Notes: generated by a model from the sequence alone, not told the origin. 12,513 nt of DNA from Rikenellaceae bacterium (GCA_900769145.1 CAAGFN010000055.1:1-12513), one strand, 5' to 3'. Counted from the first letter of the stretch, positions 1-6,954 are shown. A program made the numbers and translations.

Positions 1-389
1 TCTATCTCGGACTCTTCAAGCCGATAATCCAGAAGTACTCCGTCATCACCTTCATGAAGTGGATATTCCTGTTCTCGACCCTGATGTCATTGCCGGTTTC
101 CCTCGGGGAACTCCTCCGGATGGATTACGGGCTGATCACGCCGAGGCTGGCCGGCGACCTGGCCTTCCTCATCGTCGGGGCCACATTCATCAGTTACTTC
201 CTCATTCCGGTAGGACAGAAAAGAATAAGGCCGACACTTGTGAGCATGTACTCATACGTGCAGCCTATCATTGCTATCGCCATAAGCATTGCCATAGGGA
301 TGGACACCCTTTCCTGGCAGAAAATATTGGCCGCGGCGACTGTCTTCACGGGCGTTGTACTCGTAAGCTTCAGCCGCAGCCGGGAATAA
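1..389 (+). CDS. EamA/DMT-family transporter, C-terminal half (5' truncated by window edge)
   Basis: The open frame runs in from the left edge (codons in phase with position 3) and stops at TAA 387-389, giving about 128 visible residues; the real start lies outside the window. The product is very hydrophobic, with about four membrane segments. The last two, around VSMYSYVQPIIAIAISIAIG and ILAAATVFTGVVLVSFS, have the spacing and the YxxPxxA pattern of the final helices of an EamA (drug/metabolite transporter) domain, ending in a short basic cytoplasmic tail. The family usually has ten helices in two EamA repeats, so this is the second repeat. Members carry amino acids, nucleosides or other metabolites, and the substrate cannot be told from this half. 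It converges on upp, with a large palindrome between the stops. An internal ATG at position 54 falls inside a helix and is not a plausible start. Confidence 0.8.
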   Translation, partial: YLGLFKPIIQKYSVITFMKWIFLFSTLMSLPVSLGELLRMDYGLITPRLAGDLAFLIVGATFISYFLIPVGQKRIRPTLVSMYSYVQPIIAIAISIAIGMDTLSWQKILAAATVFTGVVLVSFSRSRE

Positions 390-540
390 TAAAGAGGCTG
401 ACCCAAAAGCCTGTCATATCGAGCGAAGCACACAGTGCGTAGTCGAGATATCTATTAACAATCAATCTGTTATACAGATCTCTCCACTCGCTTCGCTCGG
501 TCGGGATGACAATTAATGGGCTTATGAGCCAGCCTCTTTA
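390..540. terminator. Bidirectional terminator-like giant palindrome between convergent genes
   Basis: The entire spacer between the DMT-transporter stop and the upp stop folds on itself around position 465. The outermost arms are a perfect 11-bp inverted repeat (TAAAGAGGCTG at 390-400, CAGCCTCTTTA at 530-540). They continue inward as an imperfect match (ACCCAAAAGCC against GGGCTTATGAG). A GC-rich stem flanked by A-rich and T-rich ends on both strands fits a Rho-independent terminator serving both converging genes. That function is inferred; the symmetry is read directly. The interior is a repeat-family element, annotated separately. Confidence 0.6.
413..510. repeat. Palindromic intergenic repeat, copy 1 (GTCAT...GATGAC, REP/MITE-like)
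   Basis: The left arm begins GTCATATCGAGCGAAGC at 413 and the right arm ends GCTCGGTCGGGATGAC at 510. Inside these are GAGAT/ATCTC arms near 445-484, and a terminal hairpin TAACA (456-460), loop ATCAATC, TGTTA (468-472). The minus-strand reading of the right arm is nearly the same as the repeat near 6988-7022, so this is a dispersed family and not a one-off hairpin. Compared with that copy it carries an extra segment of roughly 28 nt at its centre. No transposase is encoded; it may be a REP-like or MITE-like non-autonomous element. Confidence 0.7.
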
Positions 541-1170
541 TTACTTCGTTCCGAAAATCCTGTCACCTGCATCGCCGAGACCAGGTACAATGTAGGCGTC
601 CTTATTGAGACATTCGTCAACGGAAGCCACAAAAATGTCAACATCCGGATGCTCCTTCTGGACACGTGCAATGCCTTCAGGGGCAGCTACAAGGCACATA
701 AGGCGGATATTGGTGCAGCCTCTCTCCTTCAGCATCGCAAGAGCGTCGCAGGAACTTCCTCCGGTCGCAAGCATAGGGTCGGTGACAATGACAAGGCGCT
801 GGCTGATATCCTCCGGAAGTTTGCAGTAATATACTACAGGATTGTGGGTCGTCTCATCCCGATAGAGGCCGATGTGGCCCACCTTGGCTACCGGAACAAG
901 GGTCTGGAGGCCTTCCACCATACCGAGACCGGCACGGAGAATCGGCACGATTGCCATTTTCCTTCCGGAAACCTTCTTGGCTGTCATCTTGCAGATAGGG
1001 GTCTCGATTTCGACATCGTCAAGGGGAAGATCACGGGTGATTTCATAACCCATAAGAAGTGAAATTTCCCTGAGAAGGATTCTGAAGTCCTTGGAACCCG
1101 TCTCCTTTTTCCTCATGATGGTCAGCTTGTGCTGGATCATCGGATGGTTGATCAGATGTAATTGGCTCAT
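541..1170 (-). CDS. upp: Uracil phosphoribosyltransferase
   Basis: A 209-residue protein, full family length, that converts uracil plus PRPP to UMP and pyrophosphate in cytoplasmic pyrimidine salvage. Diagnostic segments are RAGLGM at 79-84, GLYRDE at 101-106, the PRPP loop [14 protein letters not shown] at 127-140, and the C-terminal uracil-binding stretch [17 protein letters not shown] at 193-209. The order and spacing match Upp rather than a PyrR or hypoxanthine enzyme. The ATG at 1170 is chosen because it gives the usual N-terminus ([17 protein letters not shown]). No Shine-Dalgarno precedes it, as is normal for this phylum. It is transcribed divergently from the nucleoside kinase gene, whose product also feeds UMP, so the two share a regulatory region. 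I could not find a convincing -7 box for upp in that gap. Nothing is missing or odd. Confidence 0.97.
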   Translation of the reverse strand: MSQLHLINHPMIQHKLTIMRKKETGSKDFRILLREISLLMGYEITRDLPLDDVEIETPICKMTAKKVSGRKMAIVPILRAGLGMVEGLQTLVPVAKVGHIGLYRDETTHNPVVYYCKLPEDISQRLVIVTDPMLATGGSSCDALAMLKERGCTNIRLMCLVAAPEGIARVQKEHPDVDIFVASVDECLNKDAYIVPGLGDAGDRIFGTK

Positions 1171-1255
1171 AGTATTTAGAGTGTATAGTATGTACTTTGT
1201 TTTGAAGTCTTTGCAACAAAGTTTCGTAAAGTTATAAAGTGTTTTGATTTTTTCC

Positions 1256-1263
1256 TAATTTTG
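1256..1263 (+). promoter_or_regulatory. Bacteroidota-type -7 box for the nucleoside kinase gene
   Basis: TAATTTTG matches the Bacteroidota sigma-ABfr -7 consensus TAnnTTTG. Transcription would start about 5-10 nt downstream, leaving a leader of some 20 nt before the ATG at 1288. This also argues against using the in-frame TTG at 1261, which lies inside the box. No clear TTTG sits at the expected -33 distance, so the call rests on one element. Confidence 0.45.
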
Positions 1264-1287
1264 CGGAAAATTCCAACCATAAAATCA

Positions 1288-2943
1288 ATGCTACGAATCT
1301 ACTGCAAGAACACAGGCACCTACAAAGAATTCCAGGAAGGCACCACCCTCCTCGAAATGGTGGACGAGTTCGAATTCGAAAAACCTTACGACATTATCTC
1401 CGCCAAGGTGAACAACGTCTCCGAAGGCCTGAAGTTCAGAGTCTTCAACAACAGGGACGTGGAATTTCTCGACTACCGCTCCTACAGCGGGCGCAATGTG
1501 TATTGCCGCTCCCTCTGTTTCCTGCTATACAAGGCGGCCAGGGACATTTTCCCGGAGTGCAAGCTCGTCATCAGGAGACCGATTTCGAAAGGCTATTACT
1601 GCATGATTGACAAGGGGAAGGGAAGCATCCTCAATGCGGTCGATGTGGACAGGCTCAAAAGCAGGATGAAGGAAATCGTGGCAGAGAACATCCAATTCCG
1701 CCGTCACGACGTGCAGATAGAAGAGGCCATCGAACTGTTCCGTAACCTCGGAATGAACGACAAGGTCAAGATTCTGGAGACCTGCGGCGAAGTCTATATA
1801 AACTACTACACTCTCGACAAGACAGCCGACTATTATTATGACGTACTTGTCCCGAGCACCGGATACCTGAAAGTATGGGACATCAGCCTGTTCAACGGCG
1901 GCATCCTGCTCCGCGTGCCGGACCGCCACAGTCCATGCGAACTGGCCCCGTTCAAAGAGCAGCCGAAGACATTCGAGATTCTCAAGGAATCCCTGAAATG
2001 GAACAGGATAATGGGGCTGGACAATGCCGGTGATGTCAATGCCGCATTCAAGGCAGGCAAGGCCACGGAACTGATACAGATAGCGGAGGCCCTGCAGGAG
2101 AAGAAAATCGTGCAGATTGCCGAGGAAATCGAAAGCAGATACCACGATGCGGAATCCCCTGTCAGGATAGTCCTCATAACAGGGCCTACCAGCAGCGGAA
2201 AGAGCACATTCTGCAAGAGGCTCAGCGTCCAGCTTATGGCCTGCGGACTGAGGCCGGTCTCATTCTCCACCGACGACTATTTCGTTAACAGGCTCGATAC
2301 ACCGAAACTTCCTGACGGCTCGTTCGACTTCGACAATTTCGAGACCGTGGACCACAGATATCTTCAGGAAGACGTGCTCAGGCTCATCCGTGGCGAGGAA
2401 GTGGAAGTTCCTGAGTACAACTTCGTTACGGGACTCCGCGAGTTCAATGGCAAAAAGCTCAGGCTCGAGCCCGGCTCAATCCTCCTCATCGAGGGAATCC
2501 ACGCCCTGAACCCGATGCTGCTGGACAAAATCCAGGACAATGTCAAATTCCGAATCTTCATAAACACCATAACCAGCATTTCCCTGGACGACCACAACTG
2601 CATCCCGACGAGCGACAACCGCCTCCTCCGCAGGATTGTCCGCGACTACAACAAGGGTGCATTCACGGCACGGGAGACCATATCCAACTGGCCGAATGTG
2701 CGCAGGGCCGAGGTGAAATGGATTTATCCCTACCAGGAAGATGCCGATGTCCTCTTCAATTCTGCCTATCTCATCGAGTTCGCCGTGATGAGGAACCACG
2801 CAGAGAGCATTCTTGCCACAGTGCCGAAGAACTGTCCGGAATACAGCGAGGCCCACAGGCTGCTGCAATTCCTGCATTACTTCGTTCCGGTATCGGACAA
2901 AGACATACCTCAGACCTCGTTCATGAGATATTTCATCGGGTAG
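1288..2943 (+). CDS. Nucleoside (uridine) kinase with N-terminal TGS/tRNA-synthetase-like module
   Basis: A 551-residue protein. Residues 1-60 resemble a TGS domain. Residues about 60-230 resemble the editing-type (SAD-like) region of threonyl-tRNA synthetase. The C-terminal half is a P-loop kinase of the phosphoribulokinase/uridine kinase family, with Walker A GPTSSGKS at 299-306, followed by the segment STDDYF typical of uridine kinases. The likely reaction is phosphorylation of uridine or cytidine by ATP to UMP/CMP in the cytoplasm; the role of the synthetase-like half is unknown. I chose the ATG at 1288 over the upstream in-frame TTG at 1261 because the protein family begins MLRIYCKN-like and the TTG overlaps a predicted promoter box. 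It is divergent from upp, which fits pyrimidine salvage. It ends 5 bp before the stop of the opposing outer-membrane protein gene. Exact nucleoside specificity is inferred. Confidence 0.85.
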   Translation: MLRIYCKNTGTYKEFQEGTTLLEMVDEFEFEKPYDIISAKVNNVSEGLKFRVFNNRDVEFLDYRSYSGRNVYCRSLCFLLYKAARDIFPECKLVIRRPISKGYYCMIDKGKGSILNAVDVDRLKSRMKEIVAENIQFRRHDVQIEEAIELFRNLGMNDKVKILETCGEVYINYYTLDKTADYYYDVLVPSTGYLKVWDISLFNGGILLRVPDRHSPCELAPFKEQPKTFEILKESLKWNRIMGLDNAGDVNAAFKAGKATELIQIAEALQEKKIVQIAEEIESRYHDAESPVRIVLITGPTSSGKSTFCKRLSVQLMACGLRPVSFSTDDYFVNRLDTPKLPDGSFDFDNFETVDHRYLQEDVLRLIRGEEVEVPEYNFVTGLREFNGKKLRLEPGSILLIEGIHALNPMLLDKIQDNVKFRIFINTITSISLDDHNCIPTSDNRLLRRIVRDYNKGAFTARETISNWPNVRRAEVKWIYPYQEDADVLFNSAYLIEFAVMRNHAESILATVPKNCPEYSEAHRLLQFLHYFVPVSDKDIPQTSFMRYFIG

Positions 2944-2948
2944 GGCCG

Positions 2949-4145
2949 TCAGAAGGCCTCGGTCATGTTCATATAGAAGAGCAGGCCCTTCTGTCCGGGA
3001 GCCTTGCCCACATCGAAGCGGAAATTCTTGTGCGGCTGTACCTGGATGCGGATGCCTGCGCCATAGTTCCATTTCCACTTGGTCCATTGGGCCGGAGTAT
3101 TGCCGATGGTGCCTGCCCCGCCCCAGACCACAAATCCCAGCTTGGAATAGAAGCGTCCCTTGCTGTACGCCTCCTCGGAGCCGAACATATGACGGTACTC
3201 GGCTATGGCGTATGCCATTGTCTTGTCCCGGTACTGGCCCCAGTAATAGCCCCGCAGGTCATTCGGCGTACCGAACATCGGGAGTTCCGTAAAAGGCACA
3301 TCCCCGAAACTCATCTGAGTCCTCGCAGTCCAGGCAAGCACGCTGCGCGGCCTGAAAATCCTGGCGTACTGGCGATACTCCAGATCCAGCATCTGGTAAT
3401 CATACCGACCTCCGAGAATGTGGCTGAAAACCTTGCCGGTACCGCTGACCAGCAAGCCCCTGGTCGGTGTGGAGATATCATCCCTCGTGTCATACTGAAT
3501 CACACCACCCAGTCCGACATTGAGATATTTCGGCTTGAAGGCATTGAAATACGGGTCCACCGCCATCACGGGATTGATATCCTTGGATGAGGCGAAACTT
3601 ATCTCGGCGACAGGGCCGAGGAATAAGCCCGGCTTGAGCTCCCAGACCACCCTCGGGAAGAAAAGAAACGATGTTTTCTTGAACCGTGTAGTGGTATCAG
3701 ACCTGGTAGCCGACTCTATGGCATCGAAGCCCTTTCCGTAATAATGGGCCGGTTCATTGCGAAATTCGTATTTGAGATATACCCTGAGCCGGTTTTCATT
3801 GAAAAACAGGGTTCCGGTACCGGCCACGACAATTGTCCCGTTTATAGAAAGGTTGATTCCGGCAGGCACGAAGGAGCGGTAGGCTACAGTATCCCTGCGG
3901 TTGACCTTGAATGAGGTCAGTACGGCTCCGCCAATGCCCAATGATGCCTCAGGAGTATATGATGGGCCTCCAAGGACTGATACCCATACCTTCTTGTGAG
4001 CCCTGATTGAATCCCTTCTCTCCTGCCTGATTTCGGATTTGAGTTTGAACGACTGAACTGCCGGCACCGCCTCCTGCGAAAAAAGAGGAAGGGACAGGGA
4101 CAATGCAAAAGTCACGAGCAAGAGTATCCGTGACAACATTCTCAT
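2949..4145 (-). CDS. Omp85/BamA-TamA-type outer-membrane beta-barrel protein without POTRA domains
   Basis: A 398-residue exported protein. Residues 1-23 (MRMLSRILLLVTFALSLSLPLFS) are a signal peptide. The rest alternates polar and aromatic residues like a beta-barrel and ends in Phe. Two hallmarks of the Omp85/D15 C-terminal domain are visible: YDTRDDISTPTRG at about 218-229, and DLRGYYWGQYRDK near 296-308, whose LRGY stands where the VRGF loop-6 motif lies in BamA. No POTRA repeats are present, since only about 40 residues precede the barrel. The start is set at 4145 because its ATG overlaps the sulfotransferase stop as ATGA (4145-4142) and is immediately followed by the signal peptide; an in-frame start at 4181 would put a useless 12-residue extension in front. 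It is the last gene of the cysC operon, so an envelope role linked to the sulfated product is plausible but unproven. Confidence 0.82.
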   Translation of the reverse strand: MRMLSRILLLVTFALSLSLPLFSQEAVPAVQSFKLKSEIRQERRDSIRAHKKVWVSVLGGPSYTPEASLGIGGAVLTSFKVNRRDTVAYRSFVPAGINLSINGTIVVAGTGTLFFNENRLRVYLKYEFRNEPAHYYGKGFDAIESATRSDTTTRFKKTSFLFFPRVVWELKPGLFLGPVAEISFASSKDINPVMAVDPYFNAFKPKYLNVGLGGVIQYDTRDDISTPTRGLLVSGTGKVFSHILGGRYDYQMLDLEYRQYARIFRPRSVLAWTARTQMSFGDVPFTELPMFGTPNDLRGYYWGQYRDKTMAYAIAEYRHMFGSEEAYSKGRFYSKLGFVVWGGAGTIGNTPAQWTKWKWNYGAGIRIQVQPHKNFRFDVGKAPGQKGLLFYMNMTEAF

Positions 4146-5245
4146 ATCTGGTAACCCCACTGTTCCACAGCCTTGTGCCAATGACCATCGACGGCTGCCA
4201 GTGTCCTGTCATCATACACGTACTTATTCTTCCTGAAGTCCTTCTTCTGGCCGGCATATTCGGCCATAAGAGGGCGCACGGACTCGAAATCTCCGAGGTC
4301 AAGAGCCTTGTAAATCTGCTCAGCCATACCCACCGGGTCCTTCTCGAAATCCTCGAACCTCAGTTCGTAGAGGTGGCCTTCAGGGATGAGAGGCTTGTCG
4401 GCCTCGTATTTTTCATACAGGGCCTGATAAGACGCAAGTATCTCTTTCTCAATCTCTTCCTTCGTAATGTCCTGAAGTTTTGTACTCTGGATAGTATTCC
4501 AGACGAAACTCATTGTGGACTTGTAAACTGTATATGGGTTGCGGATCAGGTAGATGAACTTTGCATTCGGATAGAGTTCCAGAAGTTCCTTCACGCGGCC
4601 GGTATGAGGCGGATTCTTGCTCAGGAACTGCTTCTTCCCGCTGACTGCCAGTGCCAGGTCAATAAGCTTCTTCTGGGCATTCTTGAACTCCTCCAGTTCC
4701 CCGGGCGTACAATCCTTCATCACCAGATACTTGTCCCGCAATTCAGCTGTCTGCTTTGGAAAACTCCAGAAATGATAGAACGAGCAAGGCGTCATATTGG
4801 ACAATGCGAACTCTTCCTCCTGAGGCTGTTCCGGGGTGAGCTCCAATGAGTCCGTCGGCCTCCTGGACGGCATCACCACCTTCATCACCCAGCGGAAAAA
4901 TCCCCTGCCCCAGAGCATCAGATGAGGAAAAACAGTCTGATAGGTAGTACAATACCCGAATTTCGGATCTTTCGATATCACATTGTGAACGAAAGTTGTA
5001 CCGCTGCGCCAATGACCTATGATGAACACCGGGTCATCCACGTCAGAAGGCGGAACAAACTTCCTGTACTTTCTCTCATTAATGATGTAGAACCAGTTCA
5101 GAATCCACTGAACCCACTTCGTACGCCTCGCCTTTCCACGATATGGAGTATCCGCTCCCATTTTGTCAATCAGTTCGACGCACGTGGCCCTGTCCGCCCC
5201 GATAAGGGTGTTGACCGGAAGTTTATCAAATTTCAAAATCCCCAT
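4142..5245 (-). CDS. PAPS-dependent sulfotransferase (Sulfotransfer_3-like)
   Basis: A 367-residue cytosolic-type enzyme that should move a sulfuryl group from PAPS to an acceptor hydroxyl or amine. The 5'-phosphosulfate loop is GHWRSGTTFVHN at 77-88. The 3'-phosphate site is FIYLIRNPYTVYKS at 230-243, with Arg235 and Ser243 in the expected places. PEQPQEEEFAL (138-148), SKNPPHTGRVKELL (209-222) and LRFEDFEKDP (295-304) complete the pattern of this bacterial family. There is no signal peptide; residues 45-60 are aromatic-rich. The ATG at 5245 forms TGATG with the preceding stop, so it is preferred over the TTG one codon earlier. It sits downstream of cysC, which makes its donor, and is coupled by ATGA to the outer-membrane barrel gene. 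The acceptor is unknown. A relationship to the gut Bacteroides steroid sulfotransferase (BtSULT) is possible but not shown here. Confidence 0.88.
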   Translation of the reverse strand: MGILKFDKLPVNTLIGADRATCVELIDKMGADTPYRGKARRTKWVQWILNWFYIINERKYRKFVPPSDVDDPVFIIGHWRSGTTFVHNVISKDPKFGYCTTYQTVFPHLMLWGRGFFRWVMKVVMPSRRPTDSLELTPEQPQEEEFALSNMTPCSFYHFWSFPKQTAELRDKYLVMKDCTPGELEEFKNAQKKLIDLALAVSGKKQFLSKNPPHTGRVKELLELYPNAKFIYLIRNPYTVYKSTMSFVWNTIQSTKLQDITKEEIEKEILASYQALYEKYEADKPLIPEGHLYELRFEDFEKDPVGMAEQIYKALDLGDFESVRPLMAEYAGQKKDFRKNKYVYDDRTLAAVDGHWHKAVEQWGYQI

Positions 5246-6216
5246 CAATATCTCATTTTTACATTGTCAATATGCATCATTGCACCAGGGGAGCCGACGT
5301 ATGCCCCGCCGTGTCCGGATGAAAACCTCAATATGATATGGGTAGGCTTGGTCCCGGGGGCGGCCCAGCCGACCTCCTTGACCAGAACCACCTTGCCCTT
5401 GCTGTTGAGGCAGTAGTAGCCCTCGTCCGGATTGTCCAGCAAATCCATGTACGGCTTGAAATAATCCGTATTGGTTATGTCGCCGTAGTGAATGGGGACC
5501 TCATTGCCATTGATCCATCCTTTCGTGGATTCCGAGTAACGTTCCCAGACGGTACCCACACGCTGTGCATAGACATTGCCTTCGGCATCCTCCCAGCGTT
5601 TCTGGAGAAGGAGGCAGGCCTCCGCACAGTTCACGCCAGGCACATCCACGGCCCTGCCGAAGCCGCCGTCCTTGATGCGGGCCCCGTTGTTCTGGCCCTG
5701 CTGGAACCAGTAGTCATATATAAGTGACTGCGGGGTATCGGTGAACTCCACGCCCATCAGGAGCTTAGCCATCGGATTCTTGGTATCGCGGATAGGCTCC
5801 ACGATGTGACCGAGGAAAATTGTTCCTGTAGCAAGTGCTGAAATATTGATGACGCCCATCACCTTTACCCTCTCGATTCTGGTCTCAAGCCTGGCTGCAA
5901 GGCCCTTGCCGTGATATTCCGGGAAAATGGTGGTGCTGCTCTTGGTTATGCCCTTGACAACAGCCATGATGCTGGAAGTTCCCCAGGGAGAAACCGAGAG
6001 ATTGGGAACATACGGGGTATTCCCCTTGAGTGTGTCCCCTTTCGCTATCTCATAGACATACTTTGTCTTGCCGCCGATTATTCCGGACTCGTCCACCTGA
6101 CGGACCATCCAGTTCTCCATATCCCCGAAAGGAACGGGCTTCACCTGCGCTGAAGAATTCCCTGCAAAGAAAAATGAAAGAGCGGCCACAGCCGCACTAA
6201 ATATAGTTTTCCTCAT
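5245..6216 (-). CDS. Exported PCMD-domain (putative carbohydrate metabolism) protein
   Basis: A 323-residue protein with a clear N-terminal signal peptide (MRKTIFSAAVAALSFFFAGNSSAQ, cleavage near 23/24). No lipobox Cys follows, so it is probably periplasmic or secreted. The mature part is a beta-rich domain. It opens with FGDMENWMVRQVDES and closes with HIILRFSSGHGGAYVGSPGA followed by MMHIDNVKMRY, which resembles the characteristic ending of PCMD domains (PF13201: serine-glycine-rich strand, then xxDNVxxxY). PCMD proteins are known from Bacteroidota surface and polysaccharide loci; no enzymatic activity can be assigned from sequence. The ATG at 6216 overlaps the end of cysC by 20 bp, and the stop shares one base with the sulfotransferase start, so it is part of the sulfation operon. 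It might bind the sulfated product or its precursor, which is inference. Family assignment is by pattern memory only. Confidence 0.72.
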   Translation of the reverse strand: MRKTIFSAAVAALSFFFAGNSSAQVKPVPFGDMENWMVRQVDESGIIGGKTKYVYEIAKGDTLKGNTPYVPNLSVSPWGTSSIMAVVKGITKSSTTIFPEYHGKGLAARLETRIERVKVMGVINISALATGTIFLGHIVEPIRDTKNPMAKLLMGVEFTDTPQSLIYDYWFQQGQNNGARIKDGGFGRAVDVPGVNCAEACLLLQKRWEDAEGNVYAQRVGTVWERYSESTKGWINGNEVPIHYGDITNTDYFKPYMDLLDNPDEGYYCLNSKGKVVLVKEVGWAAPGTKPTHIILRFSSGHGGAYVGSPGAMMHIDNVKMRY

Positions 6217-6820
6217 ACTGTTCTTCCGCCTTTATCATTGATACAATTTTCTCGTAAATCCTCATCGCGCAGCTTTCAGGATCCGAACCTGTAGTGTCAA
6301 TGCTCAATGTAGGATTCTCCGGAATGTCAAAAGGTGCAGAAATGCCGGTGAAATTCTTCACCTCACCCTTCCTTGCCCTTGCATACAGACCCTTCACGTC
6401 CCGCCTTTCGCATTCTTCAAGAGGAGTGGACATATAGACCTCCACGAAATCCTCCCCGCCAACGATATCCCTTGCCATACGGCGGAGGTCATTGGTAGGT
6501 GATACAAATGCTGCAATAGTTATTATCCCCGTGTCAGTGAACAGTTTGCAAACTTCAGCAATTCTTCTGATATTCTCATTGCGGTCGGCCTCGGAGAAGC
6601 CGAGGTTAGAGTTCAGTCCAGCCCTGATATTGTCGCCGTCCAGAATGCGGCAGAGATAGCCCTTGGACGAAAGAATGGATTCGAGTGCAATGGCAACCGT
6701 GCTCTTTCCCGAGCCGGAAAGTCCTGTGAACCATATTGTAATTCCTTTCTGCCCGAGAAGCTTCTCCTTGTCGGAGCGCGATTCCATCCTGTCCTTTATC
6801 GGATAAATGTTTTCCGTCAT
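6197..6820 (-). CDS. cysC: Adenylylsulfate (APS) kinase
   Basis: A 207-residue cytoplasmic enzyme that phosphorylates APS with ATP to make PAPS, the donor for sulfotransferases. Visible motifs are the P-loop GLSGSGKST at 33-41, DGDNIRAGLN at 61-70, FSEADRNENIRRI at 75-87, AAFVSP at 103-108 and KGLYARARKGEVKNFTGI at 143-160, followed by APFDIPENP. Length is normal for a stand-alone CysC. Where E. coli has SPHRAER, this protein has SPTNDLR, keeping the last Arg. It is the first gene of a four-gene operon that also encodes a sulfotransferase. A -7 box lies about 27 nt upstream of its ATG. There is no ATP sulfurylase or PAPS reductase here, so the context favours sulfation over assimilatory cysteine synthesis. 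The ATG at 6820 is the only sensible start. Confidence 0.95.
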   Translation of the reverse strand: MTENIYPIKDRMESRSDKEKLLGQKGITIWFTGLSGSGKSTVAIALESILSSKGYLCRILDGDNIRAGLNSNLGFSEADRNENIRRIAEVCKLFTDTGIITIAAFVSPTNDLRRMARDIVGGEDFVEVYMSTPLEECERRDVKGLYARARKGEVKNFTGISAPFDIPENPTLSIDTTGSDPESCAMRIYEKIVSMIKAEEQYEENYI

Positions 6821-6846
6821 AAATATAGTTTTTGAGATAAAGACTG

Positions 6847-6854
6847 CAAAAATA
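6847..6854 (-). promoter_or_regulatory. -7 box for the cysC-sulfotransferase operon
   Basis: Read on the minus strand this is TATTTTTG, a full match to TAnnTTTG, about 27 nt upstream of the cysC ATG in a strongly A+T-rich stretch (about 6821-6885). The -33 region on that strand is a T/A run without an exact TTTG at ideal spacing. The predicted leader is about 20 nt, leaving no room for a riboswitch or attenuator. Confidence 0.5.
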
Positions 6855-6954
6855 GTTCAAATAATTATTATTTTTAAAAAATTAGCGACATTTAGGACAT
6901 TCATACCTAATTATAGGATAAAAACTGCACGTCATCAAGCTTTGCCTAATTCCA

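Noticed and set aside
413..510. Possible CRISPR or riboswitch in the repetitive spacers
   Set aside because: There is no regular repeat-spacer array, no cas gene and no riboswitch core; the structure is a single palindrome located downstream of both flanking genes.
1261..1287. TTG at 1261 as the start of the nucleoside kinase
   Set aside because: It lies within the predicted -7 box and adds nine residues (MRKIPTIKS) not expected in the family; the ATG at 1288 is better.
2941..2962. Hairpin GGCC-GTCAGAA-GGCC as terminator between the convergent genes
   Set aside because: Only a 4-bp stem without a T tract, so too weak to call.
2718..3590. 290-codon plus-strand open frame crossing from the kinase gene into the antisense of the outer-membrane barrel
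   Set aside because: It has low-complexity, His/Pro/Ala-rich content with no domain, overlaps two well-supported genes, and is explained by codon bias of the opposite strand.
4146..4181. Upstream in-frame start for the outer-membrane barrel
   Set aside because: It would place 12 polar residues before the signal peptide and overlap the sulfotransferase by 40 bp, whereas the ATGA junction is a classic coupled start.
4103..4849. 248-codon plus-strand open frame opposite the sulfotransferase
   Set aside because: It is an antisense shadow of a gene with clear PAPS-binding motifs; its leucine-rich translation has no recognisable fold.
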